A DNA stretch of 64,000 nucleotides from Phallusia mammillata (GCA_003260075.1 QLIY01000012.1:126811-190810), one strand, 5' to 3'. Positions 1-15,383 are shown, numbered from the stretch's first letter. Notes: generated by a model not told the origin, from the sequence alone. Program-made: numbers and translations.

Positions 1-294
1 AGTGTCCATCTTCGGACGGCAGTGGTGTCCAAATGCCGTAAAGAACAAACGTTGAAGATGCTACATGTTGGATAGTGGATTTTATATTTTGTTGCATTTT
101 CTGCATATTTGATTTGATTTACTTGCTTGTACAAAATACGATGCGCAGTAGTATGATAAGATTTTTATGTAGGCTTCATGCAAGTCGAAACAAACAACCA
201 GTTGCATAGATTAGGATTGCAAGTTAGTTTAATGATCGTTAACAAAGTTGTTTTGTTAAATGTCAAGGTGTCGGCAACAAAAAAATATTTTCAG

Positions 295-540
295 TTTTGC
301 CCGAAACCAAAATCTTTTCGGCACAAAACTTCGAAGTTATCATGCTAGTAAGTAGATTTTTTGCCAATTCGCTACATTATGAGCTCTCAGGGATTGTTTG
401 AGGATAGCCACACATACAAAAATTGAACGAATTGTCCAACCGTGTCCTGTGGTTTAACGTCTCCCCAGAATTTTTATTCGGAAACACTTGAGCAACGAAG
501 CGTACAATTGCAAGAACAATATGACCCAGTCTACGATAAT
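295..540 (+). other. possible two exons of an unidentified upstream gene or 5' leader
   Basis: Two short open segments look like exons: 295-347, between an acceptor (ttttcag) and a perfect GTAAGT donor, and 469-540, between ctccccag and GTATGT. Joined with no phase conflict they give about 41 open codons. They resemble no family I know. They could be the tail of a gene to the left, 5' untranslated exons of aftiphilin, or chance. The first 54 bases of the window also contain a short open tail ending in TGA. Weak evidence only. Confidence 0.2.
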
Positions 541-884
541 GTATGTACAATTGTGAAATGTGAATCTATTCTTGTTTACGAATAGTTTAATTTTTGTACT
601 TGGTTGGAATTGGAAGGAAAGGTTTGTGTAAAGTAGCTGTTTGAAAGCAACTTTCGCATATCATAAAACGTGAGTTTTTAAAAGAAAGTTGTTTTTTAAA
701 CGAACAACCTACTCTTGTATGCCTGTGGCCACTGTGCACTGGATCCTAGTATTTTCAAGTTTAGTTTATGGTCTTTAAAATAAAGAGATTTAAAAGTTAA
801 TTATTCTTTAAAGGTCCAGCATCTGCATGGAAATAGTATGGCATAACATAATTTATTAAGATTCTGTGTTAATTTTTCACAAAA

Positions 885-3800
885 ATGACTGATCACATTT
901 TCCCCATCATTTCAACCACTCCTCCTCCACTCGATTTTGATGATGAGGAGGATGACTTCACTGATTTTGCAGCGGCACAAAACCATTGGGTCACTGAAAC
1001 TAGTGAAGACTTTACAGACTGTCCTTTACCTGAAGTGAGGGACTCTCCTTTAGACTCACCAGTTAAAATAGCTCATTTTAAAAATGGTGAAGATACGTTC
1101 AAAAATGATCATCAGAATGAAACAATATTATTCCCAGAACCTGGTAATTATACTCAAGCCCCAGGTCTGTTTTTTAATGATCACAAACCTCCTAAGACTG
1201 ATAACCACATTACTGAGCCTATTGCCAATTCAGCTAAAAATGGAATTGTTCCCCCGCTTGAAAAATCAGATTTTTCAGACTTAACCTCATTTCAAAATAA
1301 TTTTGATGAATCTGTGGAAAGTGAGAACAATCTTCAAGAAAATTGTGGTATGCCACAAAACGAGGAGTTTGGTCTGAAACAAACCAACACTGAGTCTAAT
1401 GTTTCAAATGGAACACAAAGCTCATCAGGGAGTGAATATGAAGAATCACAACCAGATTTGCCAGAGTCAGAGCAAAAGGAGGGTCCAGTTATAGAAATGA
1501 ACAAATTCAATGAATCATCAGATGAAACAAACTATGAACATAACACTACTGAACAAGATCTCAAAAATGACTCTGACATTGTCAAAACTGATTCTTCAAA
1601 TACAGAACTATCGGAGAAATTTTATTCTGCTAACGATTTGTCAGACATGGCAATGAAAACTACCAATGCTAATGAAAATTATAAAACTGACATCCCAACT
1701 GAGGTGGAATCTATGACAACATTGGATGAAGAACCTCAAGTTGTTTTGCCTTGTGAAAACGAAGGAATAACTTTGGACTTAAGTAATAGGATAAACTCCT
1801 CAAAGTCACAGTCTAGCGAGGAAAATAATGAATCTGTGACATTACACCACAATAGTGAATCTGACGATGAAGATGAGTTTGCAGATTTTGCTAGCTTTGA
1901 TAAGCCATCAAGTACAGCAAATGTAGATACCACTGCTTCAGGTTCAAACAACATTAGTTTTTCTGCATTTACACTACCTGAACCTTTAAAAACGAAGGTA
2001 CCTGAGGTTAATAATGCAAGCTGTGAATTTGCTGCATTTGAAGATCAAGAATTTCCGAGTGCTACTGAAGTGCCTTTAGAAAATGAACAACAAGGGTTTG
2101 CAGAGTTTTCAGAGTCATCATTTCAACAATCAGCTTTCACAACATTTGAAGCATCTACTTCAAGCCAAAAAGAAGATGACAGTGACTTTGGGGACTTTGA
2201 TGATTTTCAAACAAGCACGACACCATCTAATAATGCTGACGATGACTTTGGAGATTTCAGCTCCACAACGAAACCTGACCCTTTTCAACCAACAAGCATT
2301 CAGGCACCCTATGTATTTATGACATTCTTGTTTTAAACTTGTTTACCTAATACTTTTACCCCAGTCTGCAAAGTATGGCAACTTCATGTGCAAATAAAAA
2401 ACATTTTGCTACCCCCCCCCCTTACCTAATACTTTTACCCCAGTCTGCAAAGTATGGCAACTTCATGTGTAAATAACAAAAATTGTGCCCATTGTTTGTG
2501 ATTGCACATAGAAATTTGGCATAAAGTACAGCCTGGTACTGTTTATTACTGTATTTGGCATAAATGGCCTTTCACATGCACTTAAAGATTATGCACACAT
2601 GGGACATAGTGGTCCTGCATGCCCCAGATCTTGTCGCAAACTGCCACATTTTGCAGACTGGCCTTTCCCTAATAATTGAAATTAAGTGTGGATAAAATAG
2701 ATTCTGACATAATGATCCTTTTTTAGCAACACCCATCAGTGAATTTTGGAAAGTGGTTTTCATTTTCAACACCTGACATAGTTGAAGATGAAATCACTTC
2801 CATTCAAAAACAAGTTGAAGACGATTTACTGGAAGTTTTTCATTCTGAAAATGTAGACACGGAGTCTGGACAAAAACTTTCTCATAGGTATCTGAAGGGT
2901 TCATTTCTTTTTGCATTAGCAAACCGTTTTCAAATTATGGATAGATGTTTAAAAAAATGTCAGTTACTTTTATTAAACTCTACAATCCTGTGTAGCTAAA
3001 ATGTTTAATGATTTTTGTTTCTAGAGCTTCATATCTTTGGGATTTGCTGGAGGACATTGACAATGCAATTGCACTTAAGTTTGTTTGGAATAATTCCAGT
3101 CACCATCAGCACTTACTTTCATCGCTCGGAATAAAAACCCAAAACATTGTAAGTGTTATTTACACACTTTGTTTCCAAGACCCACATGGAAAAAATGAGT
3201 GATTGCCTTTAAATTTTTTATCACTATTTTTTTACTTCCAAGTATGATGATCCTAAAACAATCATAAGAATGGTACAATTTGTAATCTTTCTTATGTGTT
3301 CCATTAATCACTTTGCCTGTGGATTAGTGACAACAAAAGCATGGTGTTATATAGTTAAAAACTGTGTGTATGCATGTGCCTGGGTGTGCTGTTTGTGTGA
3401 TTGTAAATTCTAAAACGGTGATCTAGCAGTCTCAATGCTTTTGACAGCTTTTTGGACGAACAAGCAAGCCTTACTATGTGCCAAACTATTATGCAGCTGG
3501 TTTGGTAAGTTTTGTGCAAACTTTGTTAAACAAAATTGCATACAATTGATTGCCTTATTTTTTTACTTTATTTATGAATGTGACTGTTTTATACCCTTTG
3601 CTTGTGTCCATGGAATAACTGTTGCTGTAGTCTTTTTTCCCTTTTTTGTAGGGTATGCTGGAACCGGGTAAAGAAATTATTAAACCTATGTCAGCAGCAG
3701 AAAAAATAACAGCGGTCTCGCCAAAGGAAAAGAATATGCCAGATGTAAGTTGTCAATATGAGTTTAAATGTATAAACAAACTTTTTGTTAATGCACCATT

Positions 3801-5067
3801 CTGTTTATTTGAAGGATGATAAAGCATGGGCCGTTGAAACAGGTATGTATTATACTTTATCATTATGACAATGCAAAGCATTTCCTGGTAAATAACTAGA
3901 GGAAATAGCTAGCCTTATAGCTCATATTGTCATTGATACCATTCTTTATCAATGATGTGTTAAACCATGGTAACTGTCTATCAAAACAAATTTTATACAT
4001 CAATGAATTTCTATCATACAGGAAGTTTTAGGTGTAGATGATAACCCAGTATCTTTTTTAGCATACAAAATTAATTATTGTGGGCAATTTTAGTGTGTAC
4101 AAACAACAGTTAATGTATACATTGTAGTCAAATACTAGTGTTATTTTATAATTCTGTGCATAGAATAGCATTCTAAAAACTATCTATATTAGTGTTTCAG
4201 ATTCTTTTTCCTGACAAGCTGAATGCTTTATGATTTCATCTAACTTTATCTATTCTCTTGCATGTGCAACGATAGAGCGTAATGGTGTAGTGAGTGGTGC
4301 TCATGCATGTAGTGAAGGGCACCAGAGTGTGGGAGCCATCACCAATGGCAGTGCTGCTACTGGCATTATCGATGCCAGCAGTCTTAACCTCGATATGCTT
4401 AACAGTATTGTTAAGAGCCAAAACTCAGCTACCTCAAAATCAGGTAGAATGAAGACCTTGTATAACTTCCTGTTTTATTCATGTATTGACATTGAAAAGT
4501 TTGGAAAAAATGTGGTTAGGTTGGGAAGTAAAGTATAATTGGCCTTATACTTGTGTGTGGGGATCCCTGTGTTTCTGCTTGGAGACATGATTAAAAATAT
4601 GTGGGCAAATGTAAGATATATTTTTAATTTTATGGTACATATACATGCTGAATCATAAAACAGTGGTCGTAATGTACATAGAATGGCAATAAATAGAAAA
4701 GCCACCCTTGTAGCTGTACAACTTTTAAACCCCATTGGAAAGACCTAGCTGAGAGAAAATGGTATAGCTAAATTATGCTCTCTGTTAATATTTTTCACCA
4801 CATGCAGAACAAGATAAAATTGATCCAGAGTTGCTGGAGTTAGCCATGGAAGTTACACCTGATCAAACTTCTACTAAAAAAGCGGACCCTCTATCTAAGA
4901 TCCTGGCTACACTGGGAGTGTCATCCACTGCTAAAAAGCCCAAGGACACAGATGATGACCTCAGTGAGGATGCTAAGAAGGTCTTGAAGAAACTTCCAGA
5001 ACTTTCCTTTATGAGGTCAAAGGTCTTAATGTTTCCTGTTGGCCAGTCTTCAACTATTCACCACTGA
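885..5067 (+). CDS. AFTPH: aftiphilin, clathrin/AP-1 accessory protein
   Basis: Eight coding exons: 885-2312, 2727-2887, 3025-3148, 3448-3504, 3652-3744, 3815-3842, 4276-4443 and 4808-5067, phase-consistent, about 772 residues. The first exon is long, acidic and low-complexity, opening with an acidic FDDEEDDFTDF segment and ending in repeated DFGDF and DDFGDF motifs, the type that binds the AP-1 gamma-ear and GGA ear. The later exons match the conserved aftiphilin core: YLWDLLEDIDNAIAL, LLSSLGIKTQNI, YAAGLGMLEPGKE, PMSAAEKI and the tail ELSFMRSKVLMFP. Known role: with p200 and gamma-synergin it forms a clathrin-associated complex at the trans-Golgi network and endosomes. Human aftiphilin is somewhat longer (about 930 residues), mainly in the disordered N-terminal part. 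Intron 1 holds a duplication with a C tract. The ATG is the first in the open frame; possible leader exons lie upstream. Confidence 0.93.
2343..2476. repeat. direct duplication split by a C10 tract
   Basis: About 54 bases starting ttacctaatacttttacccc occur at 2343 and again at 2422. The second copy starts immediately after a run of ten C (2412-2421). The copies differ by one or two bases. The repeat lies in intron 1 of aftiphilin and does not touch coding sequence. Confidence 0.9.
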
Positions 5068-8000
5068 TGGGAGTTTATGTCAAAAGCACAAAAGTGGCCC
5101 AATCCATTCGGTTTTAATCAGTAAGATATTACAAAAATGGTACTTTGATCCTTATGAATGTGTATGAAGTTTTTTGGAACTTCAAGTGTTCCAATTGTCA
5201 AACTTTGCACATTTGCTGCTAAAAAATGTTGTGTACTTTCAATTGTATTGTTTTATATTTGCCAAGTTTGTTTCTCAAAATTCAGAGAGTTTCAAAATCA
5301 ACTGGAGTAATGTAAACCTATAGTGAAGCATCCACAAAGTATAACGATAGGAGGAAACTAAGGCATGTTTTACTCTTATTGCTTTCTAGTAAATAGCCTA
5401 CTTATTTAAAGCTTGCGTGGTGATGGGACCGTGAAGGTATAGACATGTTATTTGGTGTGGTGCAAAGCACTGTGGTTAAAACCACAGAATGTTCACAGCA
5501 CAACTATGTACCAAATTCAACACTTAAGCATAATGGACCATCCCAACCACAGAGATAAATGTTTTGTTTGTCTATGTTTTTATACACATCCTTTAACCAT
5601 CAAGGTTAATACTATGTTCTTAAATGAACATGTATGTAAATTTTCTTGCGTACGAACTTTTCATTGTGGTACCCTGTAACTTATTTACATTATATTATAT
5701 TGTATTAGTTCTTTTTATATACCTATAAATATAGCGAACATAGTAGCAGCGCCTTTCGCTTTTAATACGCAGAAAACCCTTTTTATCTTACGCTATATAT
5801 TTCGTTGGACCACTTAGTGTCTTTCATCACAACCGGGACAAAACAAACGTGCAATTGTTAACTGTTGATGTGACCACTGTGGCGGACAAGTGAATGTAAA
5901 GGCCTCGCTGCGTGTGCGAGTTGTACGGCCCGGTGGGTGGCGCTGTGTACTAACAAAGTTTTTGATCTTGTCCTGTCACGATTGGAAATCTTCTAAACGC
6001 CACAAATTTGCTTATGTTACCATATTACAACTTAGATTGTAGCACCCTTAGTTCTCATTTTATCTGTTTTGTTAAGTCTTGTAAAATAATGCACGTACTT
6101 CCGGCCATTGGCACTCTGCTTAGCCCTCTTGCTCTGAATTTCAATCAATAGACGACGTGAGTCAAGCACCTAACACCTTGCTGCTTATTTTATTCTGGAC
6201 GTGTGCTCTAGGTGGCGGTATCGAGTTTACGTATACAAATATCATAAATAAAGTAAACCACATGTTTGTACAATAAGATTCATTTTCGACCGACCAAATT
6301 TTTCTACATTTCTTTGCTTTGTAATACGCTGCTTGATTAGGGATTGATTCAGCTCAACTCAAACTAGGTTATGGTTTCGCGTTTGGTGTCGGTTTTTACG
6401 GTGACATTGCTTATGTTGTTTGCGCAACTTTATTGTTGATAGTAAATTGTTTATCCTCAAAACTTGCCTGCTTGCAGAATCTTTTTAGCGTCGCACGCAA
6501 TTGAGAAGCTAAATCAGTTACTAGTGGCCAACTTCTGTGTTCGATGAAAACATGAAAGTCATCACAGTGGTTTTCGATTAGTTTGACGGAGCCTGGATAA
6601 TCCCTATACCATCACAAGCGAAGTAACAAAGTTGCAGTTTAAGCAGAAAGCAGCGTGTGAGCAAGAGTAAACTCTGAGACTTAGTAAGGATGTGGCTGCC
6701 TCTTTTCGTCAGCAGGCGTGCGGGTAAGGAGAAAAGTACTACTGTTTTAAATTCGCACGGAATGTTTGTATCAAATACAAATGTTAGACTGATATGAAAA
6801 TTCGTCCGCCCTTCCACATGAGGTAGTTGGCTGACCTGAACAAATCGTCGCTAAACAAACAAGAAACTGTTCTTTTTACCAATTACTTTTGACCCCAAAC
6901 AAAAATGGCGCCATAGGAGAACATTGGTGATAAAATTTGCTTGTACTTGAACTAGGTTATTGGAGAAATTATACCCTGCAAGTGTGCCTAACCGACAAAT
7001 AGTAGTGTTGATGAGCTAAGCAACGTCCGGACCAACTTACGTAATTCAGGCACGTTATTTTTTTCTGTTCTCTGGGCGTAAACGTGTGGCAAAAATGAAA
7101 AAAAGGCCCTAATGACCAGAACAAAAGCAACGACAAACGCCCACAGAAAGATTAGGCGAATGTATAATCTCTTTATATATGCAAAGTGTAAGTAGAAGCT
7201 TAGGCGATCTCGAGATTTTGATCTCAAGTTCAAATTACAAATGGCGTTTTCGGTTCAACGCAAAGTTTAGCCTGTCAAACATAAAAAACGTCTGGAACAA
7301 ATTTTTGGTTTTCATGTTAAAAATTTGAATACAATCCCATACACGTATTTCCGCCTCGCAGGCGAATGAACATTTGGATAACGTAATCAAACAACATCGT
7401 ACCATGCACTTAAAACAGTCCGTTTATGTAGATTGCTGATGCTGAGCTAAACAGATTGAAAACCAGGAACCAAGTCTACGCGGTATAACCACAATCCGCT
7501 CAGGCGTCTCACTGATCCGAACGTTCACATTCGAAATGTCGTATTTGTTTTCGCAAAAACATTTGTACCTGCAAAATCGTTTTGCGCACGCAAAAAACAT
7601 TTTTACGGGACTTTTATCACGCACTTCAAATCCGTGCGCATCGAGAAAAACATGCACCTCGCGAGCGTTTCAACTTTTCCCACAGGTCATGAACTCCTGA
7701 CTGGACACGTAATGAGATTTACCGAAAATGCGCAAGGCGCAAATTGCATAACGCACTTAGACTTCAGAAAAGTTTTGCAAACTTAATTATATGAAAAAAG
7801 GTGCTTGCGTGACTTGGCCTGTTATCTAGTATTGCATCTGCACTTTTCGGAACGCGAGTTTGTCGTTTTATCACAGATCGTACGACGACATTTAATTGGC
7901 GACATGGTTTGCTTTGCAACCTCTCAGGGTTCACACTGGATCTGTAGACATTCCTCGTTATTACCGGGCAACCCAGTCGCGATTTAATCGGAAAATTAGC

Positions 8001-8806
8001 CTGAGAGGAGTTGCTCTTGATTTGAAAAAGCGATTCGATCAAACGCGCCCGGATGCTGTTACGTCAGTCTTGAATAACCTCCAGCTCTGCAGTTTGATTG
8101 GCGGGTAAGAATCAGATGCCTATGTAAAGCAATTTGTCACGCAGCATATATATCTGTTGTGTGAAACAGACAAAATAAACAATACAAAAAAATCTTTAGT
8201 CTGTTCGGAACAGTGCAAAAATATATCTAAATCATTATTAATTATAGTTTCAAAGTAGGTTTAAATGTAAACAAACACCAATCGCGATTTCAATAAAAGA
8301 CAGCATGGGCATTGTGCGCAGCTGCTTATAAACCAATTGTGACCTTTACAGTCTTACGCAGAATTTCAAATTCCAAAAAGTTGAAATTGTAAACAATATG
8401 CTGATGGGGATAGATTAGATAAAATATGGAGATTCCCAAGGCGATGAACTTTTTGCAAAAAACAAACAAACAAGAGTTTCCAAAGAGCTGTGCAAACATG
8501 AAAACTTACATGTTCACTGTTCAGATTTGTTTTAGTGGGTTTTCCGCTTAGGTTACCACACCACCATATTTCCCTTTACTGCTTATCGTGTGTTAGTTAT
8601 AACGGCATATTCTTAGATGTAGGCTTTTATTGAAAACTGAAGGTATTTGCTGTCTAGAGGCAAACACGAAACACAGCCGATCCAATAATGACACAAAAAT
8701 AAAGGTTAAATGATCAAGGTATACCTATACTATACAAAATAACTATACAATTTTATGCGCATTTCGGCAACAGGGTATAGTTAAATCAAAAAATTCCACC
8801 AAAACA

Positions 8807-9088
8807 TGTGATGATAAAAGTTTTAGAATAGTAAACATTTATTATACAGTAAAATATTTATTCACACATCTACAGAGGCTGTTGTTATTTGTAATTTACT
8901 CACAAAGTTATTTGCTCAACTGGCTATACGTCTTCGAAAACACACCCCCCCCCCTGTGATGATAAAAGTTTTAGAATAGTAAACATTTATTATACAGTAA
9001 AAATATTTATTCACACATCTACAGAGGCTGTTGTTAATTGTAATTTACTCACAAAGTTATTTGCTCAACTGGCTACATCTTCGAAAAC
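8807..9088. repeat. direct duplication of about 135 bp split by a C10 tract
   Basis: The block beginning tgtgatgataaaagttttag (8807-8944) is repeated at 8955-9088, right after ten C (8945-8954). The two copies differ by a few substitutions and single-base indels, for example tatacgtcttcg against tacatcttcg near the right end. Intergenic. Confidence 0.92.
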
Positions 9089-12000
9089 AGAAAAAAATTG
9101 GCTCGAGTAGGCCTACCCCAAACGTGACTTGCACCTTACGTCAATGAGCGCTTGCAAATCATTGCATCGCGTGTCACTTACTCATCTCATTCTTGCTGTC
9201 AATCATGCAGTCTCTACTTAACGTACAACCGCGATCGCAAACCGCTCTTATCCCTTTGTTTAAACCGCATAGGATCAACCTCTCAGGGATCTGTTTGTTT
9301 GTGGTCGTACAAGAAGTTGAGACGATGCGACGGAGATATGGTACCACTTGGTGACACGCGGGACTGTTGAATTCAAACTCAATGCCCATCATTGGAAACG
9401 CAACGGTTTGTATTTGGTAGATGGCTGACAAAGGCTTTATTCTGCGTGATATCATGCAAATAAATCGACAAAGGTGATTCGCCTAAAGAAGGAATTTAAA
9501 AAGATGAAATCGCAAATGAACGGATTTCCGTGGTAAAGTCGTGCATCAGTTTCAGTGCCAAAATCTAATCAAACTGATACACACCGAATAAGGATAACCG
9601 ATTTATCACACAGAGCAATAACGGGTGTTTTGATTTAAAGTAGCCTAGTGATGTACCCATGTATCGGACTGCTCTAGTTATTCATTTAAAAAGAACGAAC
9701 CATTTGTATGTATTATGTTAGTCTGTGTTAGACATTTTGGCAGGAAAAACATAAATAAAACTACAAGTTTGTCTTACGTTTTCACCACTGCAATAAAAGC
9801 TCATGTTTTCAAATAAGAATTGGTGAAAAAATCGAATTTCTACAACATAGGGTAGGCCCAGAATATGAACAGCGCACAAATAATGTTGTTGAAAAAGTTT
9901 GACAGTCGAAATTGAAACCAGCAATCACCTTCACATCGACGCGACCTTACCTTGAACCGTAAATTTGCCGTTAAACCAGTTTAATATCATAAATCAGCAT
10001 TTCGAAGAATTTCATACGACGTCGCCAACTGGACCGGGCGTGGCGTGCGGTCAAAATATTTACTCTCAAATGATCGCTGTTTGCTAAATCTTACGGCGTG
10101 GTCGCACATGAAGTGAACTGCCATGGAATGTTTCTCTGGCTAGTCTCCGCGTTCGTCAAGTGCCGCCATTTCGATGATACCGAAACACTGCAAAGTGTTG
10201 GTGAATATATAAATGGGGGCCGTAACCGCAAGTTTTTAAGCAATTTCAAAGTGTATGTTAATTAAAAGAGTTTTCTTTTTTACCAACAGGTGATTGACAA
10301 TTAAAAACGGATTTAAGCTCCAAATCCTAAAAATGTTTGTAGTTTTGTAAGATTTTAAAGGTTTTGAAGTCTTTCATAAAATCCAACAACAAACCCTACG
10401 ATTGCTACGTTTATTTGATTGTAGAATACATAAACTACCAGCTGTATAGCCTACACACTTGTTCAACTAAAAATATATTATGAACCAAAACTAAGTTAAC
10501 AGTTGAATATGGCAGTGTTTCCCACCTATTTGGCATAATAATAAACCATTTTGATTTCGGAATACTACAAAAAACACTAAATACTAAAAACATAGCTTGC
10601 AACTGTGACTGCTGAGCCTCATGACAACAAAATGATTAGCGCATTGCGTCATCACGTCCTAAAACATGAAATGATACTACATGGTGCTGGCAGAAGATTT
10701 GAGGTGGCAAATTTTTACACATACGATATCCAATAATTATGTAAATAGGCATAAATTATGTGCTGTACAATTAAAACCTGGAACACGACATAAAAAATCC
10801 CATGTAGCAAAGCGCCTATTGCGCGTTTTTACGTGTATGCATTTTGTCTGTTCGAAATGCAGAAAAACGACACGGGGTTATTGAAATAACACCATAGAGC
10901 AGACAATATAGTTAAAATCGCCTTTCCTGACTTTCTCATCTTCACTTTTCTTAGAGCATGATACTTTCTCATTCATCAGGTTTTTCGACAAACTATGTTA
11001 AATTTGAGATACATTGAAATTGAAGGGGTGGCAAGTGCCCCCTCTTTCCCTTACATGCCGGCGCCGATTGACACTATCAAAGGATTTAATTCAAACACTG
11101 GATTATGACATAAATTCGAAATCACATGTGCAATAAAATTTTGTCATTTACGAAATTACAAAACAAAAGCTCTGAAAGTTGTACTTGTTAAGACTTTAGA
11201 TAACCTCATTTTTTTATTTGCTCATCCTTCCATTACATTATTTGGTAGCAGCAAAAACGCTGGTTTTGTTCAAAGAAAGATTCATGTTCAACACAAAAAA
11301 GTGGTGCTCAGCGGATTGTTTGCAACAACCGCCATAGGGTGCGTTTAATCAAGCATTTGTTTTGTATGTTTATAAACATGTAAATAGAAAAGTGAATTCC
11401 GGGTTTTACCATGCATTTAGTTTAAAATAAAGTTTAACTTAACACTTTTAACCAATTATCCAATTCAGTGGTTCCAAAATTTTTTAAACGACCGAATTAT
11501 TTTTAAATGTCAATGGTGTAAATTTCCGCGACTCAGTTGCAAATTTTATCTTTAAAACGAGCAGCTTTTCAACAGTTACGGTTTATAAAAATTGCCATGG
11601 CAGCTTTCATCTAAATTATTTGGCATTTTGATTAAATTTGAGTTTGGATCTAGTAATGTATTCTCAGTTCCAATTGTCTACACTTCTACAGTGATCTGAC
11701 AACTGATTTACGTCACACACAAAAAAAACATCTGGGTCAGATGCTATAAAATTATTGCCATGCAAAATCTAATGTCACGGAAAAAAATGTCACAAAGCAG
11801 ACAAACCAAAGAAGTTTCAAGCGACTCATTGTTGGGTCGCAATCCACCATGTGAAAAACACAGATCTAGTTCACTTTACTAACGATTGTTTGAAATTTTG
11901 TCACACTTAATTGCACCTTATTTTGACAATTTAAATGAACCATTATTAATTATTGAACCACGTAGCTTCAGCCCGATCAGCCAAGTTCCACCTATTGTGC

Positions 12001-12544
12001 TCTTGACTAGTCTTCGCCTTTTATTGATTAAACGTTTAATACTCTTTCTGGCTTTTTTTGCTCTGAGGTAACATGGCAAAAAAAATGTACAAAATACTTC
12101 AAGCAACATCTTTTCCAATCAATGTCTGGTGTTACATGGTAAACAAATTTCGGAACTGCAACTCACTTCAGTCGAATTTAACTTGACCAAACATTTTCCA
12201 CCAATCGTTTGTTTCATAAACGCATGATTCTTTATATTTAGCGAAATCCGATCAGGATCTGGCATCTGTATACAACTTGCATCCAAACAGGGATGTCGCG
12301 AGATCTGAGATAAAGAATACTTTGGGAGCCACAACGGCCGTAAGCCTACTTCAATGTTTACTTGTGTCACCCCACACATAAATATTTATATTTGTAAGTA
12401 CAAACATATTAAATTAATTTATATTCCGTTTACAGCATGTGGCAAGTTCGTTTACTTAACAAAACCGACTCGCGGGAACTTGGCCGAATGGCCTGGCGCG
12501 CCTGACCCACATACACCTGATCGGGATCCGTCCCTGGAAGAATC

Positions 12545-12545
<1 letters not shown>

Positions 12546-12640
<95 letters not shown>

Positions 12641-12642
12641 AA
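12546..12642. repeat. 85-base C tract followed by 12 A
   Basis: A pure C run from 12546 to 12630 continues directly into a pure A run to 12642. It produces long proline and glycine ORFs on the two strands that are artefacts of the homopolymer. Unlike the short tracts elsewhere I see no duplicated flank. The true length is probably uncertain because such runs are hard to sequence. Confidence 0.95.
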
Positions 12643-15383
12643 TCGCAGCTTTGTATGCGAAAAGCAACGTAAAAAGAATAAAACTAATGCTACCTTAAGT
12701 GCATCACATTAGCTAATGTAAACAAGTACAGAATACAATAAAGAATGTTATTAAAATTGTTAGAGCACCAGTAGCCTATAGGCTCTTTGCAATTTTGAGC
12801 ATTATGAGTCAACTTTCTTTGATGCCACGCTTGTGGACTGGCAGGTTCCCGAAGCTATCAATGTATTTGTCAAAACGTTAATCCGATGAAGTGATTAATA
12901 TTTGATGATAATATCAGGGCAGTGGTACAAAATCTACCACAGGCTTGTCTCCATGCAAGACTGTTAAGACAACTGTGACGGGAATGAGTCACGTATTTTT
13001 CTGTGAAACTTCGCATTTCATTCGCCCCACAACTCACGCTAAATTAAGTGGTTGTAATGAGAAAGATGATGAAATGATGCGGAAACGTTTATTTGCAAAC
13101 CACATGTTTAGTTGTATCATATGATGACGATGGCACAAACGCACATCTGGCTTAAAAACGTATAAAATCAGTCGCCATCCGCGCCACAAGAGCACGTAAC
13201 TGCTTTTCAGTTTATTTACTGGAGCGCGCCACAAAACCTTGCAAAATTCCAGGATGTTGTTGGAACCTTATAGTCAAATTGGCAACCTCCACGTTTAACT
13301 TGTGTTTGCAGGGCGGTTCTGGACTTTTAAAAACAAATTAACTTCTGGTCAAGAATTACCACATCTAACCACGAGCAGAAAAAGGCGCGGCAAATAGAAG
13401 TCACGTTTTATTGTATCGAGAGTATCGAGGCTGTTATTTATACGCTGACAGTTCTCCCAGATACACAACTTGTCATAAATGTCATGATGTCAATGTATAA
13501 CGGGGCAAAATAAACAGGCCAACATTACACGCTACACTCTTTAAATTTCTCAGAACTCGACATAGTGCATGCATTGACCCATTTATCTTGAAATAAACCG
13601 CATATACTCGTGCATGGGTGTAAAAATTATTGTTAACGCAGAACCAGAACATTAACTAGCACAACCGTTTCTCTGTGTTGGCCCTATTTGAACCAATACA
13701 GGTTTTGCTAGTAGCCACAAGTAGTGTAATCAAAAGTCTTGTAGAGAACGTTTAGACTTTACTTGGTCTGTAAATACTAAGATCCTAATTTTCTGACATA
13801 AAAAAGTCATTTTGAGGTCAGTTTAAGAAGTCAAATAACTAGTGAAACATGTTTTACTATTACACGTTCACCAGTAGCCTACACATATTTTTTACACATC
13901 TGTGTGACTTATTTTATTCACACATTAAAGTCTATCAAATTTTAAACTCACCAGACAAACAAAGCAAGTTTGTGACATCAGTTCCTACGACCATTTGACA
14001 GTTGTACAAAACACATGATCGATAAGACTAGCAGTCCAAAACTTGGCAGTTGCTTTGTTTACCGTGCGATGAAAAGTTCTGATAGGACAAAACTAAGTAT
14101 GACACATTTAACTTTTTATGACGTCACAAAAATCATAGGTGTGATGTGTTGCTTCAATATGACGTTCCAAAAGGAGTTTAATAATGCGTTTATTTTTCTG
14201 ATTTCTACAGTAAAAGCAACAGATGTATTCCCTTTTAAAAGAATACTGGAAATATGTACGACAGAATTTTTCACATTTCGCATCACCAAAAACGTTTTCC
14301 ATCAAAAAGTTTGAAAGTGAAGTAAACGATTTCATGTGTTAGTTTACCATTTCAATGGTATGCAACAATAAGAACCACACACCGCATGGACACGTGCAAG
14401 CTTCTCAAGAAATAAAGTATATGCAGCTTGTGGTGCAAATAAACACATTTTAACGTTTATTCACAGTGTGAATGCCACTGGTTTGTCAGTGATTATTGTG
14501 CCACCGCCCAGTTTAAGTGATCACAGCAAACCGGTCCCTTGCCGTGCTTATACACCAACTATTGTAGCTGGCAAGTGGATAAAATCCACGTTACGTGTTA
14601 TTATGTGGCGGTTTTTCCTCTCATCTGATAAGCAATTGTTTCTCGCCAGCGGGGATAGATTCGTGACGACAGCAAGATCAATCTTCTCCTTGAACAGCGG
14701 TTAACAAATAAAGTTAAATCGAAAAGGTTTTGTGAAACAGGTCGTCAGGGCAAATGACGTGTGTGATAACATCAGCAAAAACCACAACAACAACACGTGT
14801 GACACCAAGAGAAAAATATGGAAACACAACTGCTTGGAGATGATTTGGGACAAAAACGCGGCCTAGGTGTGCCGCGGCTGCAGATTTTTGACCCTTGTTT
14901 TTGAAATCCAGCATTTGTGTCACCCCGACCATGCGTAGGAAGTAGATAATCGAAAATCTTTGTTCTCAAACGGAGAATCCCAACCTATCTCTATTACATC
15001 ACGTACAAAATGTAAACCATATCGTTAGTGGGAATCCTAGTTATCAGGGAGAGTCATCTTCTGAAGTTCAGACTAAACATTTATGGCGAGGGTTGTGCGG
15101 AAGTTTTATCGACAAAGAGGTCCTTAAGCCAAAAACATAATATTTCTAACTTTGAGAAATAACCGTTAAAAAGGCCACTTAATATTTCATACATCATTTG
15201 TAAACCGTTTTACAGACATTTAACTGTCGATGGTTTGAAAATATTAAATATATAGCCTACCTCCAGCACGAACATAAGAAGAAAGCATGGTTGCAACCGA
15301 TTTACCCACCCATTTAACAAATGCTATTAATAGCGAGTTATCGTCCGTCTTTTCACTGTTATGTCATCCAATATCACGCTATT

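Noticed and set aside
12354-12698. Open frame with a long polyproline run, and its polyglycine counterpart on the other strand
   Set aside because: Created entirely by the C85 homopolymer; no splice context or homology. The same applies to 18363-18554.
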